Assembly: GCF_910591885.1 (NCBI RefSeq) | Contig: NW_025963561.1 | Span: 1,674,001 to 1,738,000 of the forward strand | DNA length: 64,000 bases | Origin: Bombus terrestris | Lineage: Eukaryota; Arthropoda; Insecta; Hymenoptera; Apidae | Direction: 5' to 3' | Part shown: in pieces, positions 1 through 12,182 of the stretch | Position numbering within the stretch: position 1 is the first letter of the stretch | How the letters are laid out: each line of letters begins with the position of its first letter | The notes under the pieces: model-generated | The model's database searches: none | What the model saw: the letters and a program-made list of their open reading frames with translations, nothing else | What the model was told of the DNA's origin: nothing | Translations under genes and position numbers: made by a program

Positions 1-480
1 TACGTCATATAGTGATGCGATATAACGTTATACGTAATTACGTAATAGTATATAACGTTATACGCCATATTGTGATGCAATATATCGTTATACGTCCTAT
101 AGTTATGCAATACAACGTTATACCTTATAACCTAACAGTATATGACGTTATACCTTATAACGTAATAGTATACAACGTTATACGTCATATAGTGGTGCAA
201 TATAACGATTTGGGCCTTATAGTGATGGAATATAACGTTATACATTATAACGTAATAGTATATAACATTATACGTCATAACGTCATAGTATATAACGTTA
301 TACGTCATATAGTGATGCAATATACCGTTATACGTCATATAGTGATGCGATATAATGATATACCATATAACCTAATAGTATATAACGTTATACGACATAA
401 CGTAATAGAATATAACGTTATAGGTTATAACGTAATAGAATATAACGTTATTGGTTATAACGTAATAGTATATAACGTTA

Positions 481-900
481 TACGTCATATAGTGATGCAA
501 TATGTCGTTATACGTCATATAGTGAGGAGATTAAACGTTATAGGCCCTATAGTGATGGAATATAACGTTATACATTCTGACGTAATAGCATATAACGTTA
601 TATGTCATAACGTAATAGTATATAACCTTATACATCATATAGTGATGCAATATAACGTTAAACGTTATAACGTAATAGTATATAACGTTATACGTCATAT
701 AGTGATGCAATATATCGTTATACGTCATATAGTGATGCAATATAATGTTATACCTCATATTGTGATGCGATATAATTTTATACGTTATAACATACTTGTA
801 TACAACGCGATACGTCATAACGTAATAGTATATAACGTTATACGTCATACAGTGATGCAATATATTGTTATACGACCGAAAGAGAGGCAATAAAACGTTA
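481..900 (+). repeat. 14-monomer segment shared with 36126-36545
   Basis: These 14 monomers match 36126-36545 in order and length. I count four base differences in 420 bp. The order includes rare monomers: one with AGTGAGGAGATTAAACG (511-540), one with TTCTGACG (571-600), one ending ACCTTA (601-630) and the purine-rich monomer (871-900). The same segment recurs in units U3-U8. Sharing across about 35.6 kb shows this block derives from the same ancestor as the second HOR family. Confidence 0.9.
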
Positions 901-2960
901 TACGTCATATAGTGATGCGATATAACGTTATACGTCATAACGTAATAGTATAAAACATCGTACGTCATATAGTGATGCGATATAACGTTAAAGGTAATAA
1001 CGTAATGGTATATAACGCTATTCGTCATATAGTGGTGCACTATAACGTTATAGGTCCTACAGTGATGGAATATAACGCTATACATTATAACGTAATAGTA
1101 TATAACGTTATACGTCATAACGTAATAGTATATAACGTTATACGTCATAACGTAAAAGTATATAACGTTATGCATCATATAGTACTGCAATATAACGGTA
1201 AACGTTATAACGTAATAGTATAAAACATCGCACGTCGTATAGTGATGCGATATAACGTTATACGTAATAACGTAATGGTACATAACGCTATACGTCATAT
1301 ACTGGTGCACTATAACGTTATAGGTCCTACAGTGATGGAATATAACGTTATACATTATAACGTAATAGCATATAACGTTATACGCCATATAGTGATGCAA
1401 TATGTCGGTATACGTCCTATAGTTAAGCAATACAAAGTTATACCTTGTAATCTAATAGTATATGACGTTATACCTTACAATGTAATAGTATATAACGTTA
1501 TACGTCATATAGTGATGCAATATATCGTTATACGTCATATAGTGATGCGATATAACGTTATAGGTCCTATAGTGATGGAATATAACGTTATAGTATAAAA
1601 CGTAATAATACATAACGTTATATGTCATAACGTAATAGTATATACCGTTATACGTCATATAGTTGTGCAATATAACGTTATAGGCCTTAGAGTGATGGAA
1701 TATAACGTTATACATTATAACGTAATAATATATAACGTTATACGTCATAACGTAATAGTATATAACGTTATAGGTCTTATAGTGATGGAATATAACGTTA
1801 TACATTATAACGTAATAGTATATAACGTTATACGTCATAACGTAATAGTACATAAACTTATACGTCATAACGTAATAGTATATAACGTTATACGTCATAT
1901 AGTGGTGCAATATAACGTTATAGGCCTTATAGTGATGGAATATAACGTTATACATTATAACGTAATAGTATATAACGTTATACGTCATATAGTGGTGCAA
2001 TGTAACATTATAGGTCCTATAGTGATGGAATATAACGTTATACATTATAACGTAATAGTATATAACGTTATACGTCATAACGTAATAATACATAACGTTA
2101 TACGTCATAACGTAATAGTATATAACGTTATACGTCATATAGTGGTGCAATATAACGTTATAGGCCTTATAGTGATGGAATATAACGTTATACATTATAA
2201 CGTAATAGTATATAACGTTTTACGTCATAACGTAATAGTATACAACGTTATACGTCATATAGTGGTGCAATATAACGTTATAGGCCTCATAGTGATGGAA
2301 TATAACGTTATACATTATAACGTAATAGTATATAACGTTTTACGTCATAACGTAATAGTATATAACGTTATGCATCATATGGTAATGCAACATAACGCTA
2401 AACGTTATAACGTAATAGTATAAAACATCGTACGTCATAGAGTGATGCGATATAACGTTATACGTAATAACGTAATAGTATATAACGTTTTACGTCATAA
2501 CGTAATAGTATATAACGTTCTACGTCATATAGTGGTGCAATGAAACGTTATAGGTCCTATAGTGATGGAATATAACGTTATACATTATAACGTAATAGTA
2601 AATAACGTTATACGTTATAACGTAATAGTATGTAACGTTATACGTCATATAGTGATGCAATATATCGTTATACGTCATATAGTGATGCGATATAATGTTA
2701 AACGTTACAACGTAATAGTATATAACGTTATACGTCATATAGTGATGCAATATAATGTTATACCTCATATTGTGATGCGATATAGTTTTATATGTTATAA
2801 CATAATTGTATACAACGCGATACGTCATAACGTAATAGTATATAATGTTATACGTCATACAGTGATGCAATATATCGTTATACGACCGAAAGAGAGGCAA
2901 TAAAACGTTATACGTCATATAGTGATGCGATATAACGTTATACGTCATAACGTAATAGTA

Positions 2961-2984
2961 TATAACGTTATACGTTATAACGTA
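2961..2984. other. Exemplar of overlapping palindromes at monomer junctions
   Basis: Two perfect palindromes overlap here: TATAACGTTATA (2961-2972, 12 bp), spanning the junction between monomers, and TACGTTATAACGTA (2971-2984, 14 bp), at the start of TACGTT-type class A monomers. The first recurs at most of the 2135 junctions. It is lost where a monomer ends in ATCGTTA, ACTTTA, ACGTGA or AAAACATCG. The second recurs only in TACGTT-type monomers. Confidence 0.9.
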
Positions 2985-3180
2985 ATAGTATATAACGTTA
3001 TACGTTATAACGTAATAGTATATAACGTTATACGTCATATAGTGATGCAATATATCGTTATACGTCATATAGTGATGCGATATAACGTTATAACATATAA
3101 CCTGATAGTATATAACGTTATACGACATAACGTAATATAATGTAACGTTATAGGTTATAACGTAATAGTATATAACGTTA

Positions 3181-4257
3181 TACGTCGTATAGTGATGCAA
3201 TATATCGTTATACGTCATAGAGTGCGGAGATTAAACGTGATAGGTCCTATAGTGAGGGAATATAACGTTATACATTCTAACGGAATAGCATATAACGTTA
3301 TACGTCATAACGTAATAGTATATCACCTTATACATCATCTAGTGATGCAATATATCGTTAAACGTTAAAACGTAATACTATAAAACATCGTACGTCATAT
3401 AGTCATGCGATATAACGTTATACGTCATATAGTGATGCGATATAACGTTATACCTCATATTGTGATGCGATATAACTTTATACGTTATAACATAATTGTA
3501 TACAACGTGATACGTCATAACGTAATAGTATATAACGTTATACGTCATAACGTAATAGTATATAACGTTATACGTCATATAGTGGTGCAATATAGCGTTA
3601 CAGTTCCTATAGTGATGGAATATAACGTTATTCATTATAACGTAATAGTTTATAACTTTATACGCCATATAGTGTTGCAATATATCGTTATACGTTCAAT
3701 AGAGATGCAATATAACGATATGCGCCATATAGTGATGGAATATAACGTTATACATTATGACGTAAGAGTTTATAACTTTATACGCCATATAGTGATGCAA
3801 TATATCGTTATACGTCATATAGAGATGCAGTAGAACGATATACGCCATATAGTGATGGAATATAACGTTATACATTATAACGTAATAGTTTATAAGTTTA
3901 TACGCCATATAGTGATGCAATATATCGTTATACGTCCTATAGTGATGCAATATATCGTTATACGTCCTATAGTTATACAATACAACGTTATACCTTATAA
4001 CCTAACACTATATGACGTTATACCTTATAACGTAATAGTATATAACGTTATACGTCATTTAGAGGTGCAATGTAACGTTAAACGCTATAACGTAATAGTA
4101 TAAAGCATCGTACGTCATATAGTGATGAGATATAACGTTATACGTAATAACGTAATAGTATATAACGTTATACGTCATATAGAGGTGCAATATAACGTTA
4201 TAGGTCTTATAGTGATGGAATATAACGTTATACATTATAACGTAATAGTATATAACG
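3181..4257 (+). repeat. Alpha block, copy 1
   Basis: First of three copies of a roughly 1-kb monomer series; the others start at 6301 and 8274. Diagnostic monomers are one with AGTGCGGAGATTAAACGTGA (3211-3240), one with AGTGAGGGAA, one with CATCTAGTGATG, and pairs with AGAGATGCA ending AACGATA (3691-3720, 3811-3840). Copy 2 is offset by 3120 bp up to about 4070, then by 3150 bp because copy 2 carries one extra monomer. The block appears to end near 4257, where copy 2 runs into a 7-bp deletion junction. Confidence 0.85.
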
Positions 4258-5100
4258 TCATACGTCATAACGTAATAGTATATGACGTTATACGTCATAA
4301 CGTAATAGTATATAACGTTATACATTATATAGTAATGCAATATAACGTTAAACGTTATAACGTAATAGTATAAAACATCGTACGTCATATAGTGATGCGA
4401 TATAACGTTATACGTAATAACGTAATAGTATATAACGCTATACGTCATATAGTGATGTAATATATCGTTATACGTCATATAGTGAGGAGATTAAACGTTA
4501 TAGGTCCTATAGTGATGGAATATAACGTTATACGTGATAACGTAATAGTATATAATGTTATACGCCATATTGTGATGCAATATATCGTTATACGGCCTAT
4601 AGTTATGCAATACAACGTTATACCTTATAAGCTAACAGTATATGACGTTATACCTTATAACGTAATAGTATACAACGTTATACGTCATAACGTAATTGTA
4701 TATAACGTTATACGTTATAACGTAATAGTATATAACGTTATACGTCATATAGTGGTGCAATATATCGTTATACGTCATATAATGATTCGATATAACGTTA
4801 TACCATATAACCTAATAGTATATAAAGTTATACGACATAACGTAATAGAATATAACGTTATAGGTCATAACGTAATAGTATATAACGTTATACCTCATAT
4901 TGTGATGCGATATAACTTTATACGTTATAACATAATTGTATATAACGTGATACGTCATATAGTGGTGCAATATATCGTTATACGTCATATAATGATGCGA
5001 TATAACGTTATACCATATAACCTAATGGTAAATAACGTTATACGAAATAACGTAATAGAATATAACGTTATAAGTTATAACGTAATAGTATATAACGTGT

Positions 5101-6120
5101 TACGTCATAACGTAATAGTATATAACGTTATAAGTCATATAGTGGTGCAATATAACGTTATAGGTCCTATAGTGATGGATTATAACGTTATACATTATAA
5201 CGTAATAGTATATAACGTTATACGTCATATAGTGGTGCAATATAACGTTATAGGTCGTATAGTGATGGAATATAACGTTATAGAATATAACGTAATAGTA
5301 TATAACGTTATACCTTATAACGTAATAGTATATAACGTTTTACGTCATAACGTAATAGTATATAACGTTATACGTCATATAGTGGTGCAATATAAGGTTA
5401 TAGGTCCTATAGTGATGGAATATAACGTTATACATTATAACGTAATAGTATATAACGTTATACGTTATAACGTAATAGTATATAACGTTATACGTTATAA
5501 CGTAATAGTATATAACGTTATACGTCATATAGTGATGCGATATAACGTTATAACATATAACCTAATAGTATATAACGTTATACGACATAACGTAATATAA
5601 TGTAACGTTATAGGTTATAACGTAATAGTATATAACGTTTTACGTCATAACGTAATAGTATATAACGTTATAAGTCATATAGTGGTGCAATATAACGTTA
5701 TAGGTCCTATAGTGATGGATTATAACGTTATACATTATAACGTAATAGTATATAACGTTATACGTCATATAGTGGTGCAATATAAGGTTATAGGTCCTAT
5801 AGTGATGGAATATAACGTTATACATTATAACGTAATAGTATATAACGTTATACGTTATAACGTAATAGTATATAACGTTATACGTTATAACGTAATAGTA
5901 TATAACGTTATACGTTATAACGTAATAGTATATAACGTTATAAGTTTTAACGTAATAGTATATAACGTTATACGTTATAACGTAATAGTATATAACGTTA
6001 TACGTCATATAGTGATGCGATATAACGTTATAACATATAACCTAATAGTATATAACGTTATACGACATAACGTAATATAATGTAACGTTATAGGTTATAA
6101 CGTAATAGTATATAACGTTA
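5101..6120 (+). repeat. 540-bp tandem duplication (5101-5640 / 5641-6120)
   Basis: The two halves share uncommon variants: TAAGTCATATAGTGG (5131 and 5671), GATGGATTATAACG, and AATATAAGGTTA (5371-5400 and 5761-5790). The offset is 540 bp at the start, 390 bp in the middle and 480 bp at the end. The second half therefore lost five monomers and later gained three. The gain is extra copies of the TACGTTATAACGTA monomer around 5851-6000. Confidence 0.85.
5821..6000 (+). repeat. Run of six class A monomers
   Basis: Six consecutive class A monomers; five start TACATT or TACGTT and one starts TAAGTTTTAACG (5941). This is among the most homogeneous short runs in the first 10 kb. It probably grew by slippage or unequal exchange of single monomers. 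Confidence 0.85.
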
Positions 6121-7407
6121 TACGACATATAGTGATGCAGTATATCGTTATACGTCATATAGTGCGGAGATTAAACGTGATAGGTCCTATAGTGAGGGAA
6201 TATAACGTTATACATTCTAACGAAATAGCATATAACGTTATACGTCATAACGTAATTGTATATAACGTTATACGTTATAACGTAATAGTATATAACGTTA
6301 TACGTCATATAGTGGTGCAATATATCGTTATACGTCATATAGTGCGGAGATTAAACGTGATAGATCCTATAGTGAGGGAATATAACGTTATACATTCTAA
6401 CGAAATAGCATATAACGTTATACGTCATAACGTAATAGTATATCACCTTATACATCATCTAGTGATGCAATATATCGTTAAACGTTAAAACGTAATAGTA
6501 TAAAACATCGTACGTCATATAGTCATGCGATATAACGTTATACGTCATATAGTGATGCCATATAACGTTATACCTCATATTGTGATGCGATATAACTTTA
6601 TACGTTATAACATAATTGTATACAACGTGATACGTCATAACGTAATAGTATATAACGTTATACGTCATAACGTAATAGTATATAACGTTATACGTCATAT
6701 AGTGGTGCAATATAGCGTTACAGTTCCTATAGTGATGGAATATAACGTTATTCATTATAACGTCCTAGTTTATAAATTTATACGCCATATAGTGTTGCAA
6801 TATATCGTTATACGTCCAATAGAGATGCAATATAACGATATACGCCATATAGTGATGGAATATAACGTTATACATTATGACGTAATAGTTTATAACTTTA
6901 TACGCCATATAGTGATGCAATATATCGTTATACGTCATATAGAGATGCAATAGAACGATATACGCCATAAAGTGATGGAATATAACGTTATACATTATAA
7001 CGTAATAGTTTATAAGTTTATACGCCATATAGTGATGCAATATATCGTTATACGTCCTATAGTGATGCAATATATCGTTATACGTCCTATAGTTATACAA
7101 TACAACGTTATACCTTATAACCTAACACTATATGACGTTATACCTTATAACGTAATAGTATATAACGTTATACGTCAAATCGTAATAGTATATAACGTTA
7201 TACGTCATATAGAGGTGCAATGTAACGTTAAACGTTATACCGTAATAGTATAAAACATCGTCCGTCATATAGTGATGAGATATAACGTTATACGTAATAA
7301 CGTAATAGTATATAACGTTATACGTCATATAGAGGTGCAATATAACGTTATAGGTCTTATAGTGATGGAATATAACGTTATACATTATAACGTAATAGTA
7401 TATAACG
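6121..7407 (+). repeat. Alpha block, copy 2, with a 180-bp leading duplication
   Basis: Bases 6301-7407 repeat the alpha series of 3181-4257. The first six monomers (6121-6300) are a tandem copy of the alpha start: both carry AGTGCGGAGATTAAACGTGA, AGTGAGGGAA and CTAACGAAATAGCA. Copy 3 has the same duplication at 8094-8273, so it predates the split of copies 2 and 3. One extra monomer relative to copy 1 lies near 7171-7200. The block ends at the first 7-bp deletion junction (after 7407). Confidence 0.85.
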
Positions 7408-7433
7408 ACATAACGTAATAGAATATAACGTTA
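7381..7433 (+). other. 7-bp deletion junction 1
   Basis: TATAACGACATAACG replaces TATAACGTTATACGACATAACG; seven bases are missing after 7407. The deleted stretch is bounded by ACG on both sides. Here it follows a TACATTATAACG monomer, unlike the other seven. Confidence 0.95.
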
Positions 7434-8093
7434 TAGGTTATAACGTAATAGTATATAACGTTATACGTCATATAGTGATGCAATATATCGTTATACGTCA
7501 TATAGTGAGGAGATTAAACGTTATAGGTCCTATAGTGATGGAATATAACGTTATACATTCTAACGTAGTAGCATATAACGTTATACGTCATATTGTGATG
7601 CAATATATCGTTATACGTCCTACAGATATGCAATACAACGTTATACCTTATAACCTAACAGTATATGACGTTATACATTATAACGTAATAGTATATAACG
7701 TTATACGTCATAACGTAATAGTATATAACGTTATACGTTATAACGTAATAGTATATAACGTTATACGTCATATAGTGATGCAATATATCGTTATACGTCA
7801 TATAGTGATGCAATATAACGTTATACGACCGAAAGAGAGGCAATAAAACGTTATACGTCATATAGTGATGCGATATAACGTTATACGTAATAACGTAATA
7901 GTATATAATGTTATACGCCATATTGTAATGCAATATATCGTTGTACGGCCTATAGTTATGCAATACAACGTTATACCTTATAACCTAACAGTATATGACG
8001 TTATACCTCATAACGTAATAGTATACAACGTTATACGTCATAACGTAATTGTATATAACGTTATACGTTATAACGTAATAGTATATAACGTTA
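7408..8093 (+). repeat. Satellite block III between alpha copies 2 and 3
   Basis: About 23 monomers in a register shifted by 7 bp from the preceding DNA. It carries the AGTGAGGAGATTAAACG monomer near 7500 and a purine-rich monomer at 7824. The order resembles the start of the 1.28-kb sub-units in HOR A and B (10941 and 12224 onward), so this block is probably an early member of that family. Confidence 0.8.
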
Positions 8094-9120
8094 TACGTCA
8101 TATAGTGGTGCAATATATCGTTATACGTCATATAGTGCGGAGATTAAACGTGATAGGTCCTATAGTGAGGGAATATAACGTTATACATTCTAACGAAATA
8201 GCATATAACGTTATACGTCATAACGTAATTGTATATAACGTTATACGTTATAACGTAATAGTATATAACGTTATACGTCATATAGTGGTGCAATATATCG
8301 TTATACGTCATATAGTGCGGAGATTAAACGTGATAGGTCCTATAGTGAGGGAATATAACGTTATACATTCTAACGAAATAGCATATAACGTTATACGTCA
8401 TAACGTAATAGTATATCACCTTATACATCATCTAGTGATGCAATATATCGTTAAACGTTAAAACGTAATAGTATAAAACATCGTACGTCATATAGTCATG
8501 CGATATAACGTTATACGTCATATAGTGATGCGATATAACGTTATACCTCATATTGTGATGCGATATAACTTTATACGTTATAACATAATTGTATACAACG
8601 TGATACGTCATAACGTAATAGTATATAACGTTATACGTCCTAACGTAATAGTATATAACGTTATACGTCATATAGTGGTGCAATATAGCGTTACAGTTCC
8701 TATAGTGATGGAATATAACGTTATTCATTATAACGTAATAGTTTATAACTTTATACGCCATATAGTGTTGCAATATATCGTTATACGTCCAATAGAGATG
8801 CAATATAACGATATACGCCATATAGTGATGGAATATAACGTAATACATTATGACGTAATAGTTTATAACTTTATACGCCACATAGTGATGCAATATATCG
8901 TTATACGTAATATAGAGATACAATAGAACGATATACGCCATATAGTGATGGAATATAACGTTATACATTATAACGTAATAGTTTATAAGTTTATACGCCA
9001 TATAGTGATGCAATATATCGTTATACGTCCTATAGTGATGCAATATATCGTTATACGTCCTATAGTTATACAATACAACGTTATACCTTATAACCTAACA
9101 CTATATGACGTTATACCTTA
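8094..9120 (+). repeat. Alpha block, copy 3
   Basis: Offset from copy 2 by 1973 bp (66 monomers minus 7 bp), including the leading 180-bp duplication. It keeps the AGAGATGCA monomers with variants CAATAGAACGATA and AGATACAATAG (8904-8933). It diverges from copies 1 and 2 after about 9113 and passes into HOR copy A. Confidence 0.85.
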
Positions 9121-9533
9121 TAACGTAATAGTATATAACGTTATACGTCATAACGTAATAGTATATAACGTTATACATCATATAGTAATGCAATATAACG
9201 TTAAACGTTATAACGTAATAGTATAAAACATCGTACGTCATATAGTGATGCGATATAACGTTATACGTAATAACGTAATAGTATATAACGCTATACGTCA
9301 TATAGTGGTGCACTATAACGTTATAGGTCCTACAGTGATGGAATATAACGTTATACATTATAACGTAATAGTGTATAAGTTCATACGCCATATAGTGATG
9401 CAATATAACGTTATACGTCCTATAGTGATGCAATACAACGTTATACGTCATAACATAATAGTTTATAACGTTATACGTCATAGAGTGATGCAATATATCG
9501 TTATACGTCATATAGTGATGCGATATAACGTTA

Positions 9534-9586
9534 TACCATATAACCCAATATTATATAACGACATAACGTAATAGAATATAACGTTA
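9534..9586 (+). other. 7-bp deletion junction 2
   Basis: Same 7-bp loss, after 9560, following a CCATATAACCCAATATTA monomer. Confidence 0.95.
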
Positions 9587-10846
9587 TAGGTTATAACGTA
9601 ATAGTATATAACGTTATACGTCATATAGTGATGTAACATATCGTTATACGTCATATAGTAAAGAGATTAAACGTTATCGGTCCTATAGTGATGGAATATA
9701 ACGTTATACATTCTAACGTAATAGCATATAACGTTATACGTCATATTGTGATGCAATATATCGTTATACGTCCTATAGATATGCAATACAACGTTATACC
9801 TTATAACCTAACAGTATATGACGTTATACATTATAACGTAATAGTATATAACGTTATACGTCATATAGTGATGCAATATATCGTTATACGTCATATAGTG
9901 ATGCGATATAACGTTATACCATATAACCTAATAGTATATAACGTTATACGACATAACGTAATATAATATATCGTTATAGGTTATAACGTAATAGTATATA
10001 ACGTTATACGTCATACAGTGATGCAATATATCGTTATACGTCATATAGTCATGCGATATAACGTTATACGTCAAATAGTGATGCGATATAACGTTATACC
10101 TCATATTGTGATGCGATATAACTTTATACGTTATAACATAATTGTATACAACGTGATACGTCATAACGTAATAGTATATAACGTTATACGCCATATAGTG
10201 ATGCAATATATCGTTATACGACCGAAAGAGAGGCAATAAAACGTTATACGTCATATAGTGATGGGATATAACGTTATACGTAATAACGTAATAGTATATA
10301 ACGTTATACGTCAAAACGTAATAGTATATAACGTTATACGTCAAAACGTAATAGTATATAACGTTATACGTCATATAGAGGTGCAGTGTAACGTTAAACG
10401 TTATAACGTAATAGTATAAAACATCGTACGTCATTTACTGATGAGATATAACGTTATACGTAATAACGCAATAGTATATAACGTTATACGTCATATAGAG
10501 GAGCAATATAACGTTATAGGTCTTATAGTGATGGAATATAACGTTATACATTATAACGTAATAGTATATAACGTTATACGTCATAACGTAATAGTATATG
10601 AAGTTATACGTCATAACGTAATAGTATATAACGTTATACATCATATTGTAATGCAATATAACGTTAAACGTTATAACGTAATAGTATAAAAATTCGTACG
10701 CCATATAGTGATGCAATATAACGTTACACGTCCTATAGTGATGCAATACAACGTTATACGTCATAACATAATAATATATAACGTTATACGTCATAGAGTG
10801 ATGCAATATATCGTTATACGTCATATAGTGATGCGATATAACGTTA

Positions 10847-10899
10847 TACCATATAACCTTATAGTATATAACGACATTACGTAATAGAATATAACGTTA
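10847..10899 (+). other. 7-bp deletion junction 3
   Basis: Same 7-bp loss, after 10873; the next monomer reads ACATTACGTAATAG, which creates the 10-bp palindrome ATTACGTAAT. Confidence 0.95.
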
Positions 10900-12129
10900 T
10901 AGGTTATAACGTAATAGTATATAACGTTATACGTCATATAGTGATGCAATATATCGTTATACGTCATATAGTAAGGAGATTAAACGTTATTGGTCCTATA
11001 GTGATGGAATATAACGTTATACATTCTAACGTAATAGCATATAACGTTATACGTCATATTGTGATGCAATATATCGTTATACGTCCTATAGATATGCAAT
11101 ACAACATTATACCTTATAACCTAACAGTATATGACGTTATACATTATGACGTAATAGTATATAACGTTATACGTCATAACGTAATAGTATATAACGTTAT
11201 TCGTTATAACGTAATAGTATATAACGTTATACGTCATATAGTGATGCAATATATCGTTATACGACCGAAAGAGAGGCAATAAAACGTTATACGTCATATA
11301 GTGATGCGATATAACGTTATACGTAATAACGTAATAGTATATAACGTTATACGTAATAACGTAATAGAATATAACGTTATAGGTTATAACGTAATAGTAT
11401 ATAACGTTATACCTCATGTTGTGATGCGATATAACTTTATACGTTATAACATAATTGTATATAACGTGATACGTTATATAGTGGTGCAATATATCGTTAT
11501 ACGTCATATAATGATGCGATATAACGTTATACCATATAACCTAATAGTAAATAACGTTATACGACATAACGCAATAGAATATAACGTTATAGGTTATAAC
11601 GTAATAGTATATAACGTTATACCTCATATTGTGATGCGATATAACGTTATACGTTATAACATAATTGTATATAACGTGATACGTCATAACGTAATAGTAT
11701 ATAACGTTATACGTCATATAGTGATGCAATATATCGTTATGCGACCGAGAGAGAGGCAATAAAACGTTATACGCCATATTGTGATGCAATATATCGTTAT
11801 ACGTCCTATAGTTATGCAATACAACGATATACGTTATAACCTAACAGTATATGACGTTATACCTTATAACGTAATAGTATATAACGTTATACGTCATAAC
11901 GTAATAGTAAATAACGTTATACGTCATAACGTAATAGTATATGACGTTATACGTCATAACGTAATAGTATATAACGTTATACATCATATTGTAATGCAAT
12001 ATAACGTTACACGTCCTATAGTGATGCAATACAACGTTATACGTCATAACATAATAATATATAACGTTATACGTCATAGAGTGATGCAATATATCGTTAT
12101 ACGTCATATAGTGATGCGATATAACGTTA

Positions 12130-12182
12130 TACCAAATAACCTTATAGTATATAACGACATTACGTAATAGAATATAACGTTA
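12130..12182 (+). other. 7-bp deletion junction 4
   Basis: Same 7-bp loss, after 12156, with the ACATTACG variant as at junction 3. Confidence 0.95.

Larger units (their letters stand above)
1..3180 (+). repeat. Satellite block I: mosaic of monomer subtypes
   Basis: About 106 monomers, all 30 bp. It holds two copies of the purine-rich landmark monomer (871 and 2881) and AAAACATCG monomers near 951, 1231 and 2431. Bases 871-1600 follow the same monomer order as 21642-22340 and 26315-27013. Bases 1650-2400 are short cycles of two class B and one or two class A monomers, as in 27061-30364. The block looks assembled from pieces of the HOR families found downstream. Its left limit is the window edge. 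Confidence 0.85.
4258..6120 (+). repeat. Satellite block II: class A-rich monomers with internal duplication
   Basis: About 62 monomers, all 30 bp. It lacks the purine-rich landmark. It contains monomers of the types CCATATAACCTAATAG, GACATAACGTAATAGAA and GGTTATAACG in the order seen throughout the array, then a 540-bp duplication (5101-6120). One AAAACATCG monomer ends near 4380. Confidence 0.8.

Noticed and set aside
871..900. Purine-rich monomer as an inserted element or attachment site
   Set aside because: It keeps the 30-bp register and the shared monomer ends and has no target-site duplication, so it is a diverged monomer.
871..900. CENP-B box
   Set aside because: The mammalian CENP-B box pattern (TTCG, then A, then CGGG at fixed spacing) is not present in this or other monomers on either strand.
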